A stretch of 64,000 nt of DNA from Adenophora triphylla var. japonica (lineage: Eukaryota > Streptophyta > Magnoliopsida > Asterales > Campanulaceae), in contig JAFEMH010000076.1 of assembly GCA_022495995.1 (NCBI GenBank), forward strand, positions 868,001-932,000. Direction: 5' to 3'. Below are positions 35,159 through 45,989 of this stretch, in pieces. Position numbers and translations under genes: made by a program. Under the pieces are notes generated by a model. The model was not told the DNA's origin. It saw nothing but the letters and a program-made list of their open reading frames with translations, and did no database searches. The first letter of the stretch is position 1. Each line of letters opens with the position of its first letter.

Positions 35159-35899
35159 CTCCGTTTGTTTCGCGTAAAATAACTTGCGGAAAATGATTTC
35201 CTGTAAAATGTTTTCCGGAAAATGAATTTCCTGTAAAATGTTATTCGGAAAATGAGATAAACATGTTTTCGATTGTTTGGTAAAGAAAATGTTTTTCGAA
35301 TTTTTTTTTATGTGTTTAATGAAAATATTTTTTTTAATAAAAACACAATTTGAGATAATTTGAGTGGGGTGGGGGGGCAGGGGTGGTGAGTGGAGTGGGG
35401 TGGGAATTGTTAAAAATAAATTTTAAATGATTAAATTTGTTTTTTGACCCGAGGGGGTACTGGGGAGTAGTTAAAAATCATTTTTAAATGATTAATTTTT
35501 TTAAAACCGACGGGGGGTGGGGGCAGGGTGGTGGTGGTGGTGGTTAATGGAGTGAGGTGCGGAGTTGTTAAAAATAAATTTTAAATGATTAATTTTTTTT
35601 TTGACCCCGGGGGGGCAGGGGGTGGGGTGGTGGTGGGGTAGGGGGGGCAGTGAGTGGTGGTGGTGAGTGGGGTGGGGGTGGTGAGTGGGGTGGGTAGTGT
35701 GGGGTGTATGAGAAGTTAGGTGTGTGTGGATGTTATCATTTTTTGAAAAATATTTTATTTAGGAAAAATTCGTAAGTCATTTTACGGCGAAAAGGGGGAA
35801 AATATTTTTCCCAATTTTTTCAGTACTTACTAAACACCAAAAAATGAAAAATACATTTTCCGAAAAAATATTTTACTACAAACAAACAAACAAACGGAG
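35128..35899. mobile_element. MITE-like element with CTCCGTTTGTTT ends
   Basis: Terminal inverted repeats CTCCGTTTGTTT (35159-35170) and AAACAAACGGAG (35888-35899). Subterminal parts are also inverted (aaaatgttttccggaaaatg on the left, cattttccgaaaaaatatttt on the right). The left end is duplicated: 35128-35157 repeats ggctccgtttgtttcgcgtaaaataactt with a few changes. The interior has three degenerate ~115 bp units joining ttaaaaataaattttaaatgatt to G-rich ggggtggtggtgg. The matching target duplication is not clear; hAT type is possible. Confidence 0.55.
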
Positions 35900-36042
35900 A
35901 CAGGAGTTGAGCGAATTCTATGTGTGAGCAATTCATGTACAGATAAGTTGCGTTTCTTTTTCAATAAGTCAAGCTCTTACTCTAGTACTGCAATAGAAGA
36001 CAAACAGAAATTGTAATTGCTAAAGAAAAAGATTTGGTAACA

Positions 36043-36275
36043 TTTTTTTTTTTGAGAAAGGGTAGGGTAACATGGTTGATAGGATCTCAATACATCAAAA
36101 ATGGATCAAGATCAAGAAACTATGCCCAATATAGATTAAAGAAAACATGGCGACATTACCAGCTTGTTGGCGGGAAACGAAACCCAGAGAGAAGCCCATT
36201 AGGACCCATTTCTGAATAGTACCAGTGTAGACTCAAAGTATTATCCCGCATGACGAGATTCGAACTAGCGACAAT
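36043..36275 (-). mobile_element. Possible SINE (minus), 5' truncated
   Basis: On the minus strand a tRNA B-box-like gctagttcgaatctcg (36249-36264) lies about 200 bp before a poly-A run (poly-T at 36043-36053 on plus). The A box is missing, so either the head is truncated or this is chance. Confidence 0.3.
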
Positions 36276-36287
36276 AATTAAAGGTTG

Positions 36288-36906
36288 TCGTCCAGGCGAG
36301 TATATCGCCAAGTGGCGACATGTGAGCTAACAACAATATTCCAGAAGCAGCCAAATACGTGATACTTGAGCCCACAAAATCTGTTGTGAAATGATGAACT
36401 ACCTGTCAGAAAAAAGGTGGCGTCTCCACTAACTTTGGGTGCCCATGCACATCCAATAAAAAGACGGCACGTGGCAAGGGCATGTGACATGCACATGACG
36501 AGAGGAAGTATATAAACAACACCTTGAACCATAATATGTAAGTCTCAATGACATTTTACAGTGATTTCTTCAGTTTCCATTGTACTCTTTCAACAAGTAC
36601 TTATCCTCACGCCGGATGGGATTTGCCGGAGAAGCCCCCGGCCTAGTTTACGTGTGTTCTGTGTGTAGGAGTTCACGGAGAAGGCAACTGAGTATCCACA
36701 ACTGGACAACTGTCTTTGGGACTGAGCAACCATTTTTGTGTGGCAGCATCAGTACTTATCCTCATGCCGGAGGGGCTTTGTAGGATACGCCCTCGGCCTA
36801 ATTTATGTGTGTTCTGTGTGTAGGAGTTCACGAAGAAAGCAGTTGAGTATCCACAACTGGACATCTTTCTTTGGGCCTAAGCAACCATTTTTGTGTGGCA
36901 GTATTA
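36288..36906 (+). mobile_element. 5' LTR of Ty3 element F (left end approximate)
   Basis: TATA box gtatataaac at 36509-36518. The right end is set by the primer-site-like ttggttccgttgtcggga (36908-36925), comparable to element E. Positions 36597-36751 and 36752-36906 are a 155 bp tandem duplication, both copies ending in ttttgtgtggcag. The left end is not fixed; a TGTCGTCC at about 36289 is the best candidate. Confidence 0.55.
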
Positions 36907-37008
36907 GTTGGTTCCGTTGTCGGGATATGAAGTTTCTTCTCCGTTGATCATCTTTTCTTGTTTTTGTTCTTGAAATCTCTTTGAAACCCAGAAAAAACAA
37001 CTTTAAAA

Positions 37009-37690
37009 TGGTGCATTACAAAGGAACCCCTTCAAAAATCATCCCAAGCACTAACCTGGCGTTGACCACACCCAATTTACACAGTGAGGCTTATGTGCCT
37101 GTTGGATCAGGTTTAGAGGGTGGTGTGAAGTCAACAGAGACGGAATCCACATTTTGAAGGAGGAGAGAGCAAGAAGACAGGGAGCGCTATGATGGGAGAG
37201 GGGAAAGATGTGGTTGGCAAGAGCCTTTGCCCCTCATAGAAGCTGAAATCAGAGTGGAGGCAGAGCGGATTAGAGCGAACTATGAACTAGTGTTGCAGAT
37301 TCTCGCCAACAACAACAAGCTTATGGAAATTAGACATGAGCCTACTCAAATCCCGCAGAATGTTATGAGGAGAACAGCCGAAAATAGTCCAGTGAGGGGA
37401 CATGCCATTAGCCAAAGCGTGTCAAGAGGGCAAGATAGGCGAGATCGTGACATGCCGCCACCGAAGGATATGCCTCAGATAGAAAGGCGAGAAGAGACTA
37501 AAGCGAGATCGGAATGAGTAGTAGGAAAAAGGAGGTCTCATGAGATTGTCGAAGATGGAAAAAAGAGGAAAGTATACTACCAATCGGCCAATTCGCGGGA
37601 TTCGTCTTATTATTATGAGTACGACGGTGATTAGATTGTCGAAGATGGAAAAAAGGATATTGAGAACGGATACCTTCATACGGCATCCAA
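37009..37690 (+). pseudogene. gag start of element F (truncated)
   Basis: ATG 37009 opens MVHYKGTPSKIIPSTN and stops at a TGA (37155-37157). The frame at 37227-37517 continues with EAEIRVEAERIRANYELVLQ, a charged helical gag-like segment, then an Arg-rich QDRRDRDMPPPKDM stretch. After 37517 a repeated attgtcgaagatggaaaaaag (37538 and 37636) is seen. Similarity to an element ends at about 37690, where the mobile-domain pseudogene begins in the other strand. No protease or RT follows. Confidence 0.55.
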
Positions 37691-37783
37691 ATCACCTACA
37701 AATAAAAACATAAAAAATATTAATATAGTTTCATTTAAGAAAACAAAAATACATGTGAGAATTACTACATAAATAATACTTAC

Positions 37784-38851
37784 TTATGTGTCCTTGATTA
37801 TGTCAATATGTTGCCTCTTTACTTGCACGAATGCAACTGTCGCTGGTTGAGCCATCGGTCGTAGCCACTTCAATGTGAGTGGCAAATTGGGTAGATAAGA
37901 GTTGTTGAAACCGTTCCTAAACGCAGGGAACCTCTCATAAACCCATGCCTCCAACAAAGTTAAGTACCCAGAAATCTGATTGCAATTCCACCTAGATCCT
38001 TTTACTAGTTGTCGGTACAGATAAGCTAACACTTCGGCTCCCCAAGCATAATTCCCAATTGCCCCTCATCTCTAAATAAATCTAGGTAGCTCGCACTGCC
38101 ACACGTCCCGGTCTTATCCGAGAAAATTGTGCACCCCAATAAATAAAACAAACATGCCTTAGCAACACGGACAACTTTTTGGGGGTCTGAGGAGTACAAA
38201 TTAGGGGAGAACTTCGTTCTCAGCCATTCTAAATTCACCAATGCCCCTTTGGCAGAAATTCCATCTTTAGCCACTCTTTTTGAGACTCCCAAAACCTCAA
38301 CAACTTTATTAAGAGGTGGCATCGCTCAACAAAAGCGTTAACCAACGTCTTTTCCACGTTGTCATACACTCCACTCAGTAAGCATAAGAGTCCAAAATTA
38401 CCAATAATATTTTGAACTGGCTCAGACATATTATTAAAATCCAACTTTCATTTTTTCAACTTCCCGATATGATTAATACATTTTAGAATACGATCATCTT
38501 TACCCTCCCAAATGGATCTTGCAACACGTGTTTCATAGGAAGTGAGTAAATATTTGTACCTCGGGCCACCGGGAAAGAAATTTCATCCCCACCTCCCTCG
38601 AGGTCATCCTCATCTTCCGGCTCATCTTCCGGTTCATCTTCCGGGTCACTATAATTTTGAGCCTGAAGAACGTTCATCTGAGGTGAGGTTTCCATATTAT
38701 CCTCATCCTCATTATAGACCGAATGACGAGGATCAACATATGCATCCTCAACTAGCTCAGCATCAAGGTTCTGTGTAGATTTCCCTTTATTACGTGCGTC
38801 ATCTTGTTGCTTCTTCCTAATGAAAGCAGTTGGACGTCTTCTTGTAAACAT
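37784..38851 (-). pseudogene. Plant mobile domain (PMD) gene, broken
   Basis: N-terminus at 38851: MFTRRRPTAFIRKKQQDD, then an acidic YSDPEDEPEDEPEDEDDLEG region (38483-38851). After a stop, 38235-38444 reads VQNIIGNFGLLCLLSGVYDN..TLVNAFVERC. 38026-38322 gives LEWLRTKFS and ARVAKACLFYLLG-like VAKACLFYLLGCTIFSDKTG..SYLDLFRD. 37784-38032 gives AYLYRQLVKGSRWNCNQISG and TLLEAWVYERFPAF. This order fits PMD proteins (MAIN-like family), which occur as host genes and in transposons. The segment between FVERC and LEWLR is shorter than I would expect. At least three frame breaks. Confidence 0.75.
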
Positions 38852-38942
38852 TTGCTTAACTGCAAATAAAACATCAAAAAATCAAACTCAATACAATTTC
38901 ATATCATATCATATCAAAATCAAACACTTAACATCACATTGA

Positions 38943-39176
38943 AAAAGTTCGGCCATAAGTGACTGAAAATAGTCAAAAAATTCGACCGGGTGTGGCTGAT
39001 ATTTTTTACCAAAGTTCGGCCGTGTGTGGCTAATTTTTTTACAAAAGTTCGGTCGTGTGCGGCTGATCTTTTTACCAAAGTTCGGCCGAGTGTGGCTGAT
39101 TTTTTTACCAAAGTTCGGCTGGGTGTGGCTGATTTTATAAGCAAAGTTCGGCCACTACTGGCCGAACATATCCAAA
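38943..39176. repeat. 33-bp tandem repeat, seven copies
   Basis: gttcgg(c/t)cg...tgtggctgattttttacc units start at about 38947, 38980, 39014, 39047, 39080, 39113 and 39147. The 33 bp period keeps the minus frame open as an 11-residue repeat (LVKKSATLGRT type). It lies between the PMD pseudogene start and LTR A. Confidence 0.9.
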
Positions 39177-39381
39177 ATTTTGGTTGGTGTAAGTACCCCA
39201 ATCTGGATCGCTCCCCATCCGACACACGGGAAACACCGCGGACTCACACAAACGTGATCCCGAAGACCCGTAACCTTCAAAAACCCCAAAACCACCAACC
39301 AAACCTAGGTAGGGCCTTTCTGGGGTAAAATAATGCAAAAGGACCTTTTAGGAATTTCAGAAAATATTTGGCCTGCATAAT

Positions 39382-39531
39382 GGTCCGCGCGAACCATTTT
39401 ACACCCAGACATCATAATTACGAAATCCCCTTAAAGTTCACAATATTCCCTTAAATCCAGGAAAACCAAAAATTTGGTTTTCCCAGAATGGTCCGCGCGG
39501 ACCATTTTGCAGTTTTTATACCCCTATAAAT
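39382..39531 (+). promoter_or_regulatory. LTR A promoter: two dyads and TATA box
   Basis: GGTCCGCGCGAACC (39382-39395) and GGTCCGCGCGGACC (39490-39503), the latter ending 21 bp before TATAAAT (39525-39531). Confidence 0.65.
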
Positions 39532-40256
39532 AGAGGGCTCCCCCTCTCATTTTCTTCACACATCCCTTCTCTCCTCTCTCCCCCAGCCTTCAGGCTCCCC
39601 TCTAAGTCCTTTCGAAATACCTCCCTTCTCTCCTCTCTCCCTCCACCCTTCAGGCTCCCCTCTAAGTCCTTTCGAGGCACTCCCGGTCCCTTTCGATTCC
39701 TTCCGGGTTCCTTTCGAGGCGCTCCGAATCCCTGCCGAGCGCTTCCAAGACACTCCCGAGCTGCCCCAAGGCACTCACGAGGCATCCTGAAGCCTTGCCG
39801 GTCCATCCCGAGGCATTCCGGCCCATCCCGAGGCGTCCCGGTCCATCCCGAAGCCCTGTCGGACAATCCCGAGGCATCCCGAGCACGGCGAACCTCTGCC
39901 CGAGCACAACCAACACTCCCGAGGCACGCCGAACCTCTGCCTGAGTACAACCAACACTGAGGCACGCCGAACCTCTGTTGAAGTACAACCAACACTCTCG
40001 AGGCACGCCGAACCTCTGCCCGAAGACACACTTAGCACTCCCGAGGCACGCCGAAGCTCTGTCGGCAGACACCGGTACATCCCAAAGCAATCCTGATTCG
40101 TCCCGGAGCACTATTCACACTCAAACACTATTCTCAAGAGGAAGACAGACACCAACCAACATTAGTAAGGCTTCCTTCCCAAACTATTTCAATTCATTTC
40201 AATACATAGCATACAATGTAGACATCATATTCAACATGCATTTTTAAAAGCACATA

Positions 40257-40863
40257 TGTTGTGGGTATTTTTCAGCATGGGGACATCTTCAGTTGCTCTT
40301 GCATGTCAAGATGTTATTCCACTGTAAGTATTGTTTTAATATTTACTTATTTGATTTTTCCTAATATCTTTATTATTATATTCCAGTGAATAAGAGAGAA
40401 GAATACGGGATATTTTCTAGCACGTTCAACACATCTTCAACGGCAAGGATGACTTGGTCTTACGGACGTTGAAGAGGATAAGCTTATATCCCGAGATTGT
40501 AGGAACAACTTTTGACTCATTCATACTTACTTATATTTAAGGGGAGATGGAGACGGAAAACACACACACATTCCCATACGCACACACTCTACGCACAAGC
40601 TACTTGTAATCCTCTCCATTCTCTTCCAAAGTTGTATTCATAATCATCATAGTGAAACTTTTAAGGTTGGAGACCTAACTCCCGGGGTTTTTTCCAAAGA
40701 GGTTATCACCTCTAAGGTTTTCCTCGTTAACAAATCGTGGTGTCATTCGTTCTTTTCATGTCTTTGTTCCATTTATTCGAATTCCACAGTCCCCTCCTTA
40801 GTATTTAAATCCACACACTTGTCAAAGTTAAGATTCTGTACTATTGTTTTTTCTACCAAAACA
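40257..40863 (+). mobile_element. Solo LTR, probably copia, inside LTR A
   Basis: TGTTGTGGGT...CCAAAACA, 607 bp, flanked by perfect acata at 40252-40256 and 40864-40868. LTRs B1 and B2 lack it (their sequence runs from the aaaagcacacac equivalent directly on). It ends in a caaggttttcctcg-like R/U5 stretch. It contains a gtaagt...ttccag pair (40324-40386) that looks like an intron but may be chance. Orientation inferred from the U5-like right end. Confidence 0.8.
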
Positions 40864-41140
40864 ACATACACACACACACAAATTTTAAAGAAAGAAGGGG
40901 TATCGAAACTCGTGTATACGAGGCGACTCGGGTGAGCTCTACTATTCTCTTCCCGAGGCATAACCTGATCTTCGAACTCAAAATCTCATCACACAACAAT
41001 AGTTTTTTAAACAGGCTTTTTTCAATGCTTTGGGCTAAATCAAAACGGCGTGGCGACTCCTCCAAACAAACACAGCGACACCTCCCGACTCGAAACCGCG
41101 AGATGCCGGGGCCCGCGCAGCCGGATCCGGTTAATTTCAG

Positions 41141-41160
41141 TTGGCGACTCCGCTGGGGAT
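41141..41160 (+). other. Primer-binding site of element A
   Basis: ttggcgactccgctggggat follows the LTR after one base; same site as in element D. Confidence 0.8.
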
Positions 41161-42237
41161 ATTTGTTTTAAAAAAACTTAAAAAAAAAAAGATTTTTAAA
41201 ACATTGATGAGGGTCAAACTTTCATTTTACCCCTTTCTTTAACTGTTGTGTGTGTGCATGTGCTTTACTTTTTATTTACAAAAAAAATAAAAATACAAAA
41301 AAAAAATGCATCATAATACAACACAATACATCTGTGTACATACCCTTAAAAATTCTGCAAAAATTTCTGTTTTCCTAAGAAAAAGAATTTTAGTGACCGC
41401 ACACTACGCACGCTTTTATCCTGTACAGTGCACACTACAACCCTCAACCCGGGGTGGTCGTAGTTGCAGCTTGATTGGTGTTCCTATGCATTTTGAGCGC
41501 GCACGCGATCATCCCAAACATCCCATCCTAGCTAGTGTCAACCATGCACGCTTGCAATACACTCTGTCCAGACTCGGTTGGTTTTTATCTAGTCCGTGTC
41601 ATAAAGCCTGGATACATATTCCATGCTGGCCATTTTCGGAGTCGAAGCTCGAAACTCAAGATCCCTTGCGCAAGCAAGACGATGAAAGGTCATGCTAAAA
41701 TCTTGACCCGATCTTGATTTCCAAAGCTACACCCGGACAATGCTCCGTCCCGGATATACATCCATGCCCACATGACACCATGGCATCAAGCCTTTAATAC
41801 GTCATTCATGACAAAATGACCTAGCCAACGCCTAACGTCACAAATCCCTTGCGCAAGAAAGGTAAAGAGAGGTCATGCTAAAACTCTCGACTCGATCTTG
41901 ACTCAGGTGCCGGCTCGGCTCACTATTCACATGGCCGACGCATTAAAACGAACATGACAGGCTCGGTCCTTAGGTTCAATTTTTCTTTTAGGCCGATGGA
42001 AACCACTTTCCCTATAGGACCCTCGCCTGGGGCTGTCCATCCCGGGATGTCGAAATACAGGTGCAAAACGAGGGGCTTATAGCCGCACCGATGGTCTCCA
42101 CTGACCCAGGATCTAGCATAGTTGCGAAAAAGAAGAGCAATCTTTTCCAACCAACTTAGGATTCTGAGAAATCGCGTTTTAAGTAAATTAAAACAACAAA
42201 AAAAAGGGGCATAAATAAAACAAAAAAAGGAAACTGC
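41161..42237 (+). other. Leader of element A
   Basis: Untranslated leader without a supported ORF. Carries cttgcgcaag repeats (41664 and 41849) followed by related aggtcatgctaaaa runs (41689, 41869), a ~185 bp direct duplication, and the block conserved with element D at 41990-42155. Confidence 0.6.
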
Positions 42238-43179
42238 ATGTCGCATGAGTTTTCCCCCTTATCCAAAAAAGGCCTTCCCATGTCTAAACCTTACCCGTCA
42301 CCCCCTCCAGCGAACCGAGTGTGGTTGAGAGTACCCGGGTGCCGTCTGTTCAGCATTGAAGTTACAAGGTCCGATAGCCCTTCCGGTTCAGCGGTCCAAA
42401 CAGTCCGCTACTCCCCCATGACGGGATCAACAGATAACAGTGAGGGAAACGGAACCCCGCCACCGAGATACCTCCAGACAATGGAGGAGGTGCTGCAAGC
42501 CTTCGAAACTCTCAAGAAGATCCAAGAAGAACAACAAGCCTGGATCGTAGACACCATGCGCCGTCGCGGAACCATAGTTGTTCCCCAAGCTAATGGGACC
42601 TTCGTTCTCATAGAAGACGAGGAAATACCTGCTCCCCTAGTTCCTTAGAGCTATCAGCAGGTCCCGCCTCCTCCAAGCTACGAAAATCAAGCAACGCAAA
42701 GCAGTTCCCCCTCAAAGCTTCACTCGGGCATCAGTCAAGCAGCTCCGATCTGCCCGCCTCAGCACAATCAATTTCCCGGCCTTGCGCGCAAGCTCAATAT
42801 CGCCAGCACACATACGGGCTTGCTCCTCCAGATCCCAATGTATCTCGGTATCCCCCGAGATTCAATCCTTTGCCTCTATATGAGCCTCACAGCCATAACC
42901 TGAAATCCCATTGCTTACCAGGGACAGACATCCCAAGCGGATATCCCGACACTTCAAACCTTCCACCCACTGGACTGCCACTTGGGGCTAATGAAACATT
43001 TCCCCAGTTCCTAAACACAACCCTTAGTGGTCCGGGCAATCACGCCCTAGGCCCTAATTTCAACAACCAAGGGTATGGGACGGTATACACTCAATTACCT
43101 CCCCAAGACTCCCGAATGGCGATCCCATCAGCCAATCCACCCCCATCCTCAGTTTCCATCCCAGAAAATGGTAGCCTGC
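42238..43179 (+). pseudogene. gag N-terminal part of element A (interrupted by B1)
   Basis: 42238-42648 opens MSHEFSPLSKKG and holds GNGTPPPRYLQTMEEVLQAFETLKKIQEEQQAW, a coiled-coil-like start, then TFVLIEDEEIPAPLVP and a stop. The Pro/Gln/Tyr-rich continuation appears in another frame at 42870-43179 (TDIPSGYPDTSNLPPTGLPL, YTQLPPQDSRM). The last residues of that frame run into LTR B1. The gag core and knuckle are not reached. Confidence 0.65.
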
Positions 43180-44634
43180 TGAAATTACCCGGGATCCGGC
43201 TCGCGTGCGGAGCCCCGGCATCTCGCATTTTGTCGCTTTTCGGGAAAGTCGCCCGGATCCGAGAGGCAGCGCGTTCGCGCCCCGAAATCTGGCTTTATTC
43301 CGCTTTAGCGTTGGTTGGAGGTGTCTCGCCGTGTTTTGCTTTGTAGAGTCGCCACGCCGTTTTTATTAAGCCCAAAACATTGAAAAAGGGCATCAGTTTA
43401 AAGATAATTTTAAACTGTTTTTGTGTGATGAGATTTTGAGTTCGGAGGTCAGATGACTCCTCGGGAAGAGAATATTAGAATATTAGAGCTCACCCGAGTC
43501 GCCTCGTAAAATGAGTCTTTCGGATACCCCTAATATCCTTTAAATGTTGTGTGTGTGTGTGTGCTTTTAAAAATGCATGTCAGACGGATGTCTACATTGT
43601 ATGCTATGTATGGAAAGGTATTGAAATAGTGTAGGAAGGAAGCCTTACCAATGTTGGTTCGTGTCTGTCTTCCGCCGAGGAATAGTGTTTGAGGTCTGAG
43701 TAGCGTTCGTACGGATCGGGATTGCTTCTGGGAGGGGCCGGTTGTCCGCGGACGAGTTTCGGCGTGAGTTGATGTTGCAAGCTGCGTGCGGGCGCAGGTT
43801 CGGCGTGCGTGGGGATCATCGGGATCACTCGGGCAGGTTCGGCGTGCGTTGAGGTAGCGTGAGTCACTCGGGCGTAGTTTCGGCGTGGTTTGGGATTGCC
43901 GGTTTGACTCGGAAAGAGCCCAGACACCGTGGAAAGACTGTGCAAGGCCTCGGAGTACCACGAGGGGCCTCAGTAGTACCTCGAGAGTGCCTCGGCAACG
44001 CGGGAGCGTCGCGGAGCGCTCGGGAGGCTTCTGAGCACCACGAGGAGCTCGAAGGCCTCGGAAGGATCCGAAAGGGGCGGGAATGCCTCGGAAGGACTTA
44101 GAGGGGAAGCCGAAGGCCTAGGGAGGAAGAGAGAAGTGGGAGGTGTGTGAAAATGAGGAGGGGGAGCCCTCTATTTATAGTGCCAGATTTGGTGCAAAGA
44201 GGTCCGTACGGACCTCCCGGTAATCCGTACTTTTGGTTTTCCTCGATTTGAGGGAATCTGTGATGATGGAGGAATATTTGCAATTATGATGTTCCACTGT
44301 GCAATAAGGTCCGTACGGACTAAGTTGACATGCAAAGAGGTCCGTACGGACCAACTCGCAGGGTAATCATTTTCCCCGGATTTGAGGGAATATTGTGGAC
44401 TTTAAGAAGATTCAAGAATTATTAAAGCAAAGAGGTCCGTACGGACCATTATTGCTTTTCCCATTTCAAAATTCCCAAAAGGTCCTTTTGTCCCTTTTTA
44501 TCCTGCAAAGGCTCCTCCCTTGGTTTGGCCGGGGTTTTGAGAGGGTTTTGAGTGCCGTGGGTCGTCGAGACTGCGTTGATGAGTGCGGTGCTTCCGTGTG
44601 TTTAAAATGGTGTGATCCAGATGGGGTACTTACA
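43180..44634 (-). mobile_element. 3' LTR of B1
   Basis: Plus strand TGAAATTACCC...GGGTACTTACA, 1455 bp. U5 blocks agagtcgccacgccg (43347-43361) and cctcgtaaaatgagtctttcgg (43502-43523) plus a (GT)n run (43548-43563). Minus-strand TATAAATAG at 44172-44180. Confidence 0.9.
44173..44447 (-). promoter_or_regulatory. LTR B1 promoter: TATA and four dyads
   Basis: TATA (44173-44179 on plus as atttata), then GGTCCGTACGGACC at 44201-44214 (21 bp upstream of TATA on the minus strand), GGTCCGTACGGACT at 44308-44321, GGTCCGTACGGACC at 44339-44352 and 44434-44447. Confidence 0.65.
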
Positions 44635-45300
44635 GAAGCCCTCGACGACGTCACTTATGAAAGAAGTGGGGTCGCCGATAAGATAAGTGGTCCTAACTGG
44701 ATCGCGTGCCGGGAGATAAAGCGACCGGGGAGGCCAGCCAGTGGAGGACGTGGTGGTGTCCTATTATGTGACCGTTTAGGCCGCTGGCCGGACCCCGTGA
44801 TAGGATTCCTACGTATCCTCGGCGGGAATCAAGCCCGATCGTAGTTCAGCGTAGGGTGAGTGTTTTGTGAATGCGGGCGCGGTGGTGCCCCGAAGTGTTG
44901 CGTGACCGCCGAGGCCGCGGGTAAGGACGTGGTGGTGTCCCGGGTGACCGCATGGGTCGATGGCCGGACCCCGTGATAGGATTCCTACGTATCCCGGCGG
45001 GAATCAAGCCCGGGTCGTAGTTCGAGGTGATGAATCCGTGAGCGCATGTGGGCGTGATGGTGCCCTGAAGTGTTGTGTGACCGCCGAGGTCAGTTGTGAG
45101 GACGTGGTGGTGTCCTAAGATGTGGTGACCGCCGAGGTCAATTGTGAGGACGTGGTGGTGTCCTGGGATGGAAATTTTACGATTTTCCTAATCGGGTGGT
45201 TTAAGGCCTTCCGGGCCGGAGATAGTGATTTGGGAGATTTATACGGTCTTCCGGACCGAGTGGTTTAAAGCCTTCCGGGCTGGGGATAGCGTGAGGACTT
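44635..45300 (-). other. 3' internal region of B1
   Basis: Untranslated. Starts with the polypurine end (minus gagggcttc before the LTR) and the cgacgtcacttatgaaagaag block shared with B2 and C. Then come repeated ggacgtggtggtgtcc units and two copies of ggattcctacgtatcc...gggaatcaagccc (44800-44835 and 44978-45012). Confidence 0.75.
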
Positions 45301-45665
45301 GAATCGTCTTCTGAATGTGGTTATGCCACGCGTGAGGACTTTGAATCGTCTTCTGGCGGCGGTTGGTGCCACGCTGGAGGACTTTGAATCGTCTTCTGGC
45401 GGCGGTTGGTGCCACGCTGGAGGACTTTGAATCGTCTTCTGGCGGCGGTTGGTGCCACGCGGGAGGACTTTGAATCGTCTTCGCGGCGGCTGGTGCCACG
45501 CCGAGGACTTTGAATCGTCTTCGGCGGCGGTTGGTGCCACGCCGAGGACTTTGAATCGTCTTCTCGGGCGGCGGTTGGTGCCACGCGGGAGGACTTTGAA
45601 TCGTCTTCTGGCGGCGGTTGGTGCCACGCGGGAGGACTTTGAATCGTCTTCTGGCGGCGGTGGTG
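45301..45665. repeat. 43-bp tandem repeat of B1
   Basis: About eight copies of gaggactttgaatcgtcttct plus ggcggcggttggtgccacg. Minus-strand ORFs through it are repeat-coded. The same repeat, with variant units, is in B2 at 55150-55490. Confidence 0.93.
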
Positions 45666-45989
45666 GAGGCATGGCTGCCTTGAGCTTCGAGAGGTTTAGA
45701 TGTCTCGTGCTTTGTCCGTTGGGGAGAAGGTTGGACTTACGATGGCCGCTGTGTTCATCCGTTGGGGATTTATCGTGGCCTTGTAGGGGCTTGCAAGGAT
45801 TCCCTTTTTGACTTGCTGGGGAAGGAGCTCGGGCTTACTTTGATGGCCGGTGTTCATCTGCTGGGGATATGTGGCCTTGTAGGGGCTTTTCCTGCTGGGA
45901 AAGTGTCTTCGCACTGCTTTGAGGGCCGGTGCGTTCGAGCGCTGAGGCGTCTCGTGCCTTGATATTCGTATCGGGAGGTGTTGGCTCCT

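Larger units (their letters stand above)
39188..41139 (+). mobile_element. LTR A (contains a solo LTR)
   Basis: TGTAAGTACCCC...TTAATTTCA, 1952 bp, or about 1340 bp after removing the inserted 607 bp LTR and one target copy, close to LTR B lengths (1394-1455). TATA box TATAAATAG at 39525-39533. U5 blocks: cgaggcgactcggg (40919-40932) and aaaacggcgtggcgactcc (41042-41060). The region at 39740-40080 has repeated gaggcacgccgaacctctg units. Confidence 0.88.
39188..43179 (+). mobile_element. Ty3 element A: 5' LTR to gag, interrupted by B1
   Basis: LTR, primer site, leader and gag on the plus strand, cut at 43179/43180 by LTR B1 of opposite orientation. Pol and the 3' LTR must lie beyond the window if the element is complete. 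The leader at 41990-42155 is homologous to that of element D. LTR ends and U5 blocks match elements B and C, so all belong to one Tat/Ogre-like group. Confidence 0.85.

Noticed and set aside
39516..40111. Minus-strand ORFs of 101-171 codons in LTR A
   Set aside because: They read through degenerate gaggcacgccgaacc repeats of the LTR; no domain.
40324..40386. Intron-like gtaagt...ttccag pair within the solo LTR
   Set aside because: The flanking sequence gives no protein-like exon; probably chance or an LTR splice signal that cannot be judged here.
43530..43961. Minus ORFs of 113-143 codons in LTR B1, and their copies at 52978-53741
   Set aside because: LTR sequence only, not conserved in frame between B1 and B2.
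45239..45672. Minus-strand ORFs up to 135 codons in B1
   Set aside because: Made only of the 43 bp tandem repeat, which is open in three frames.
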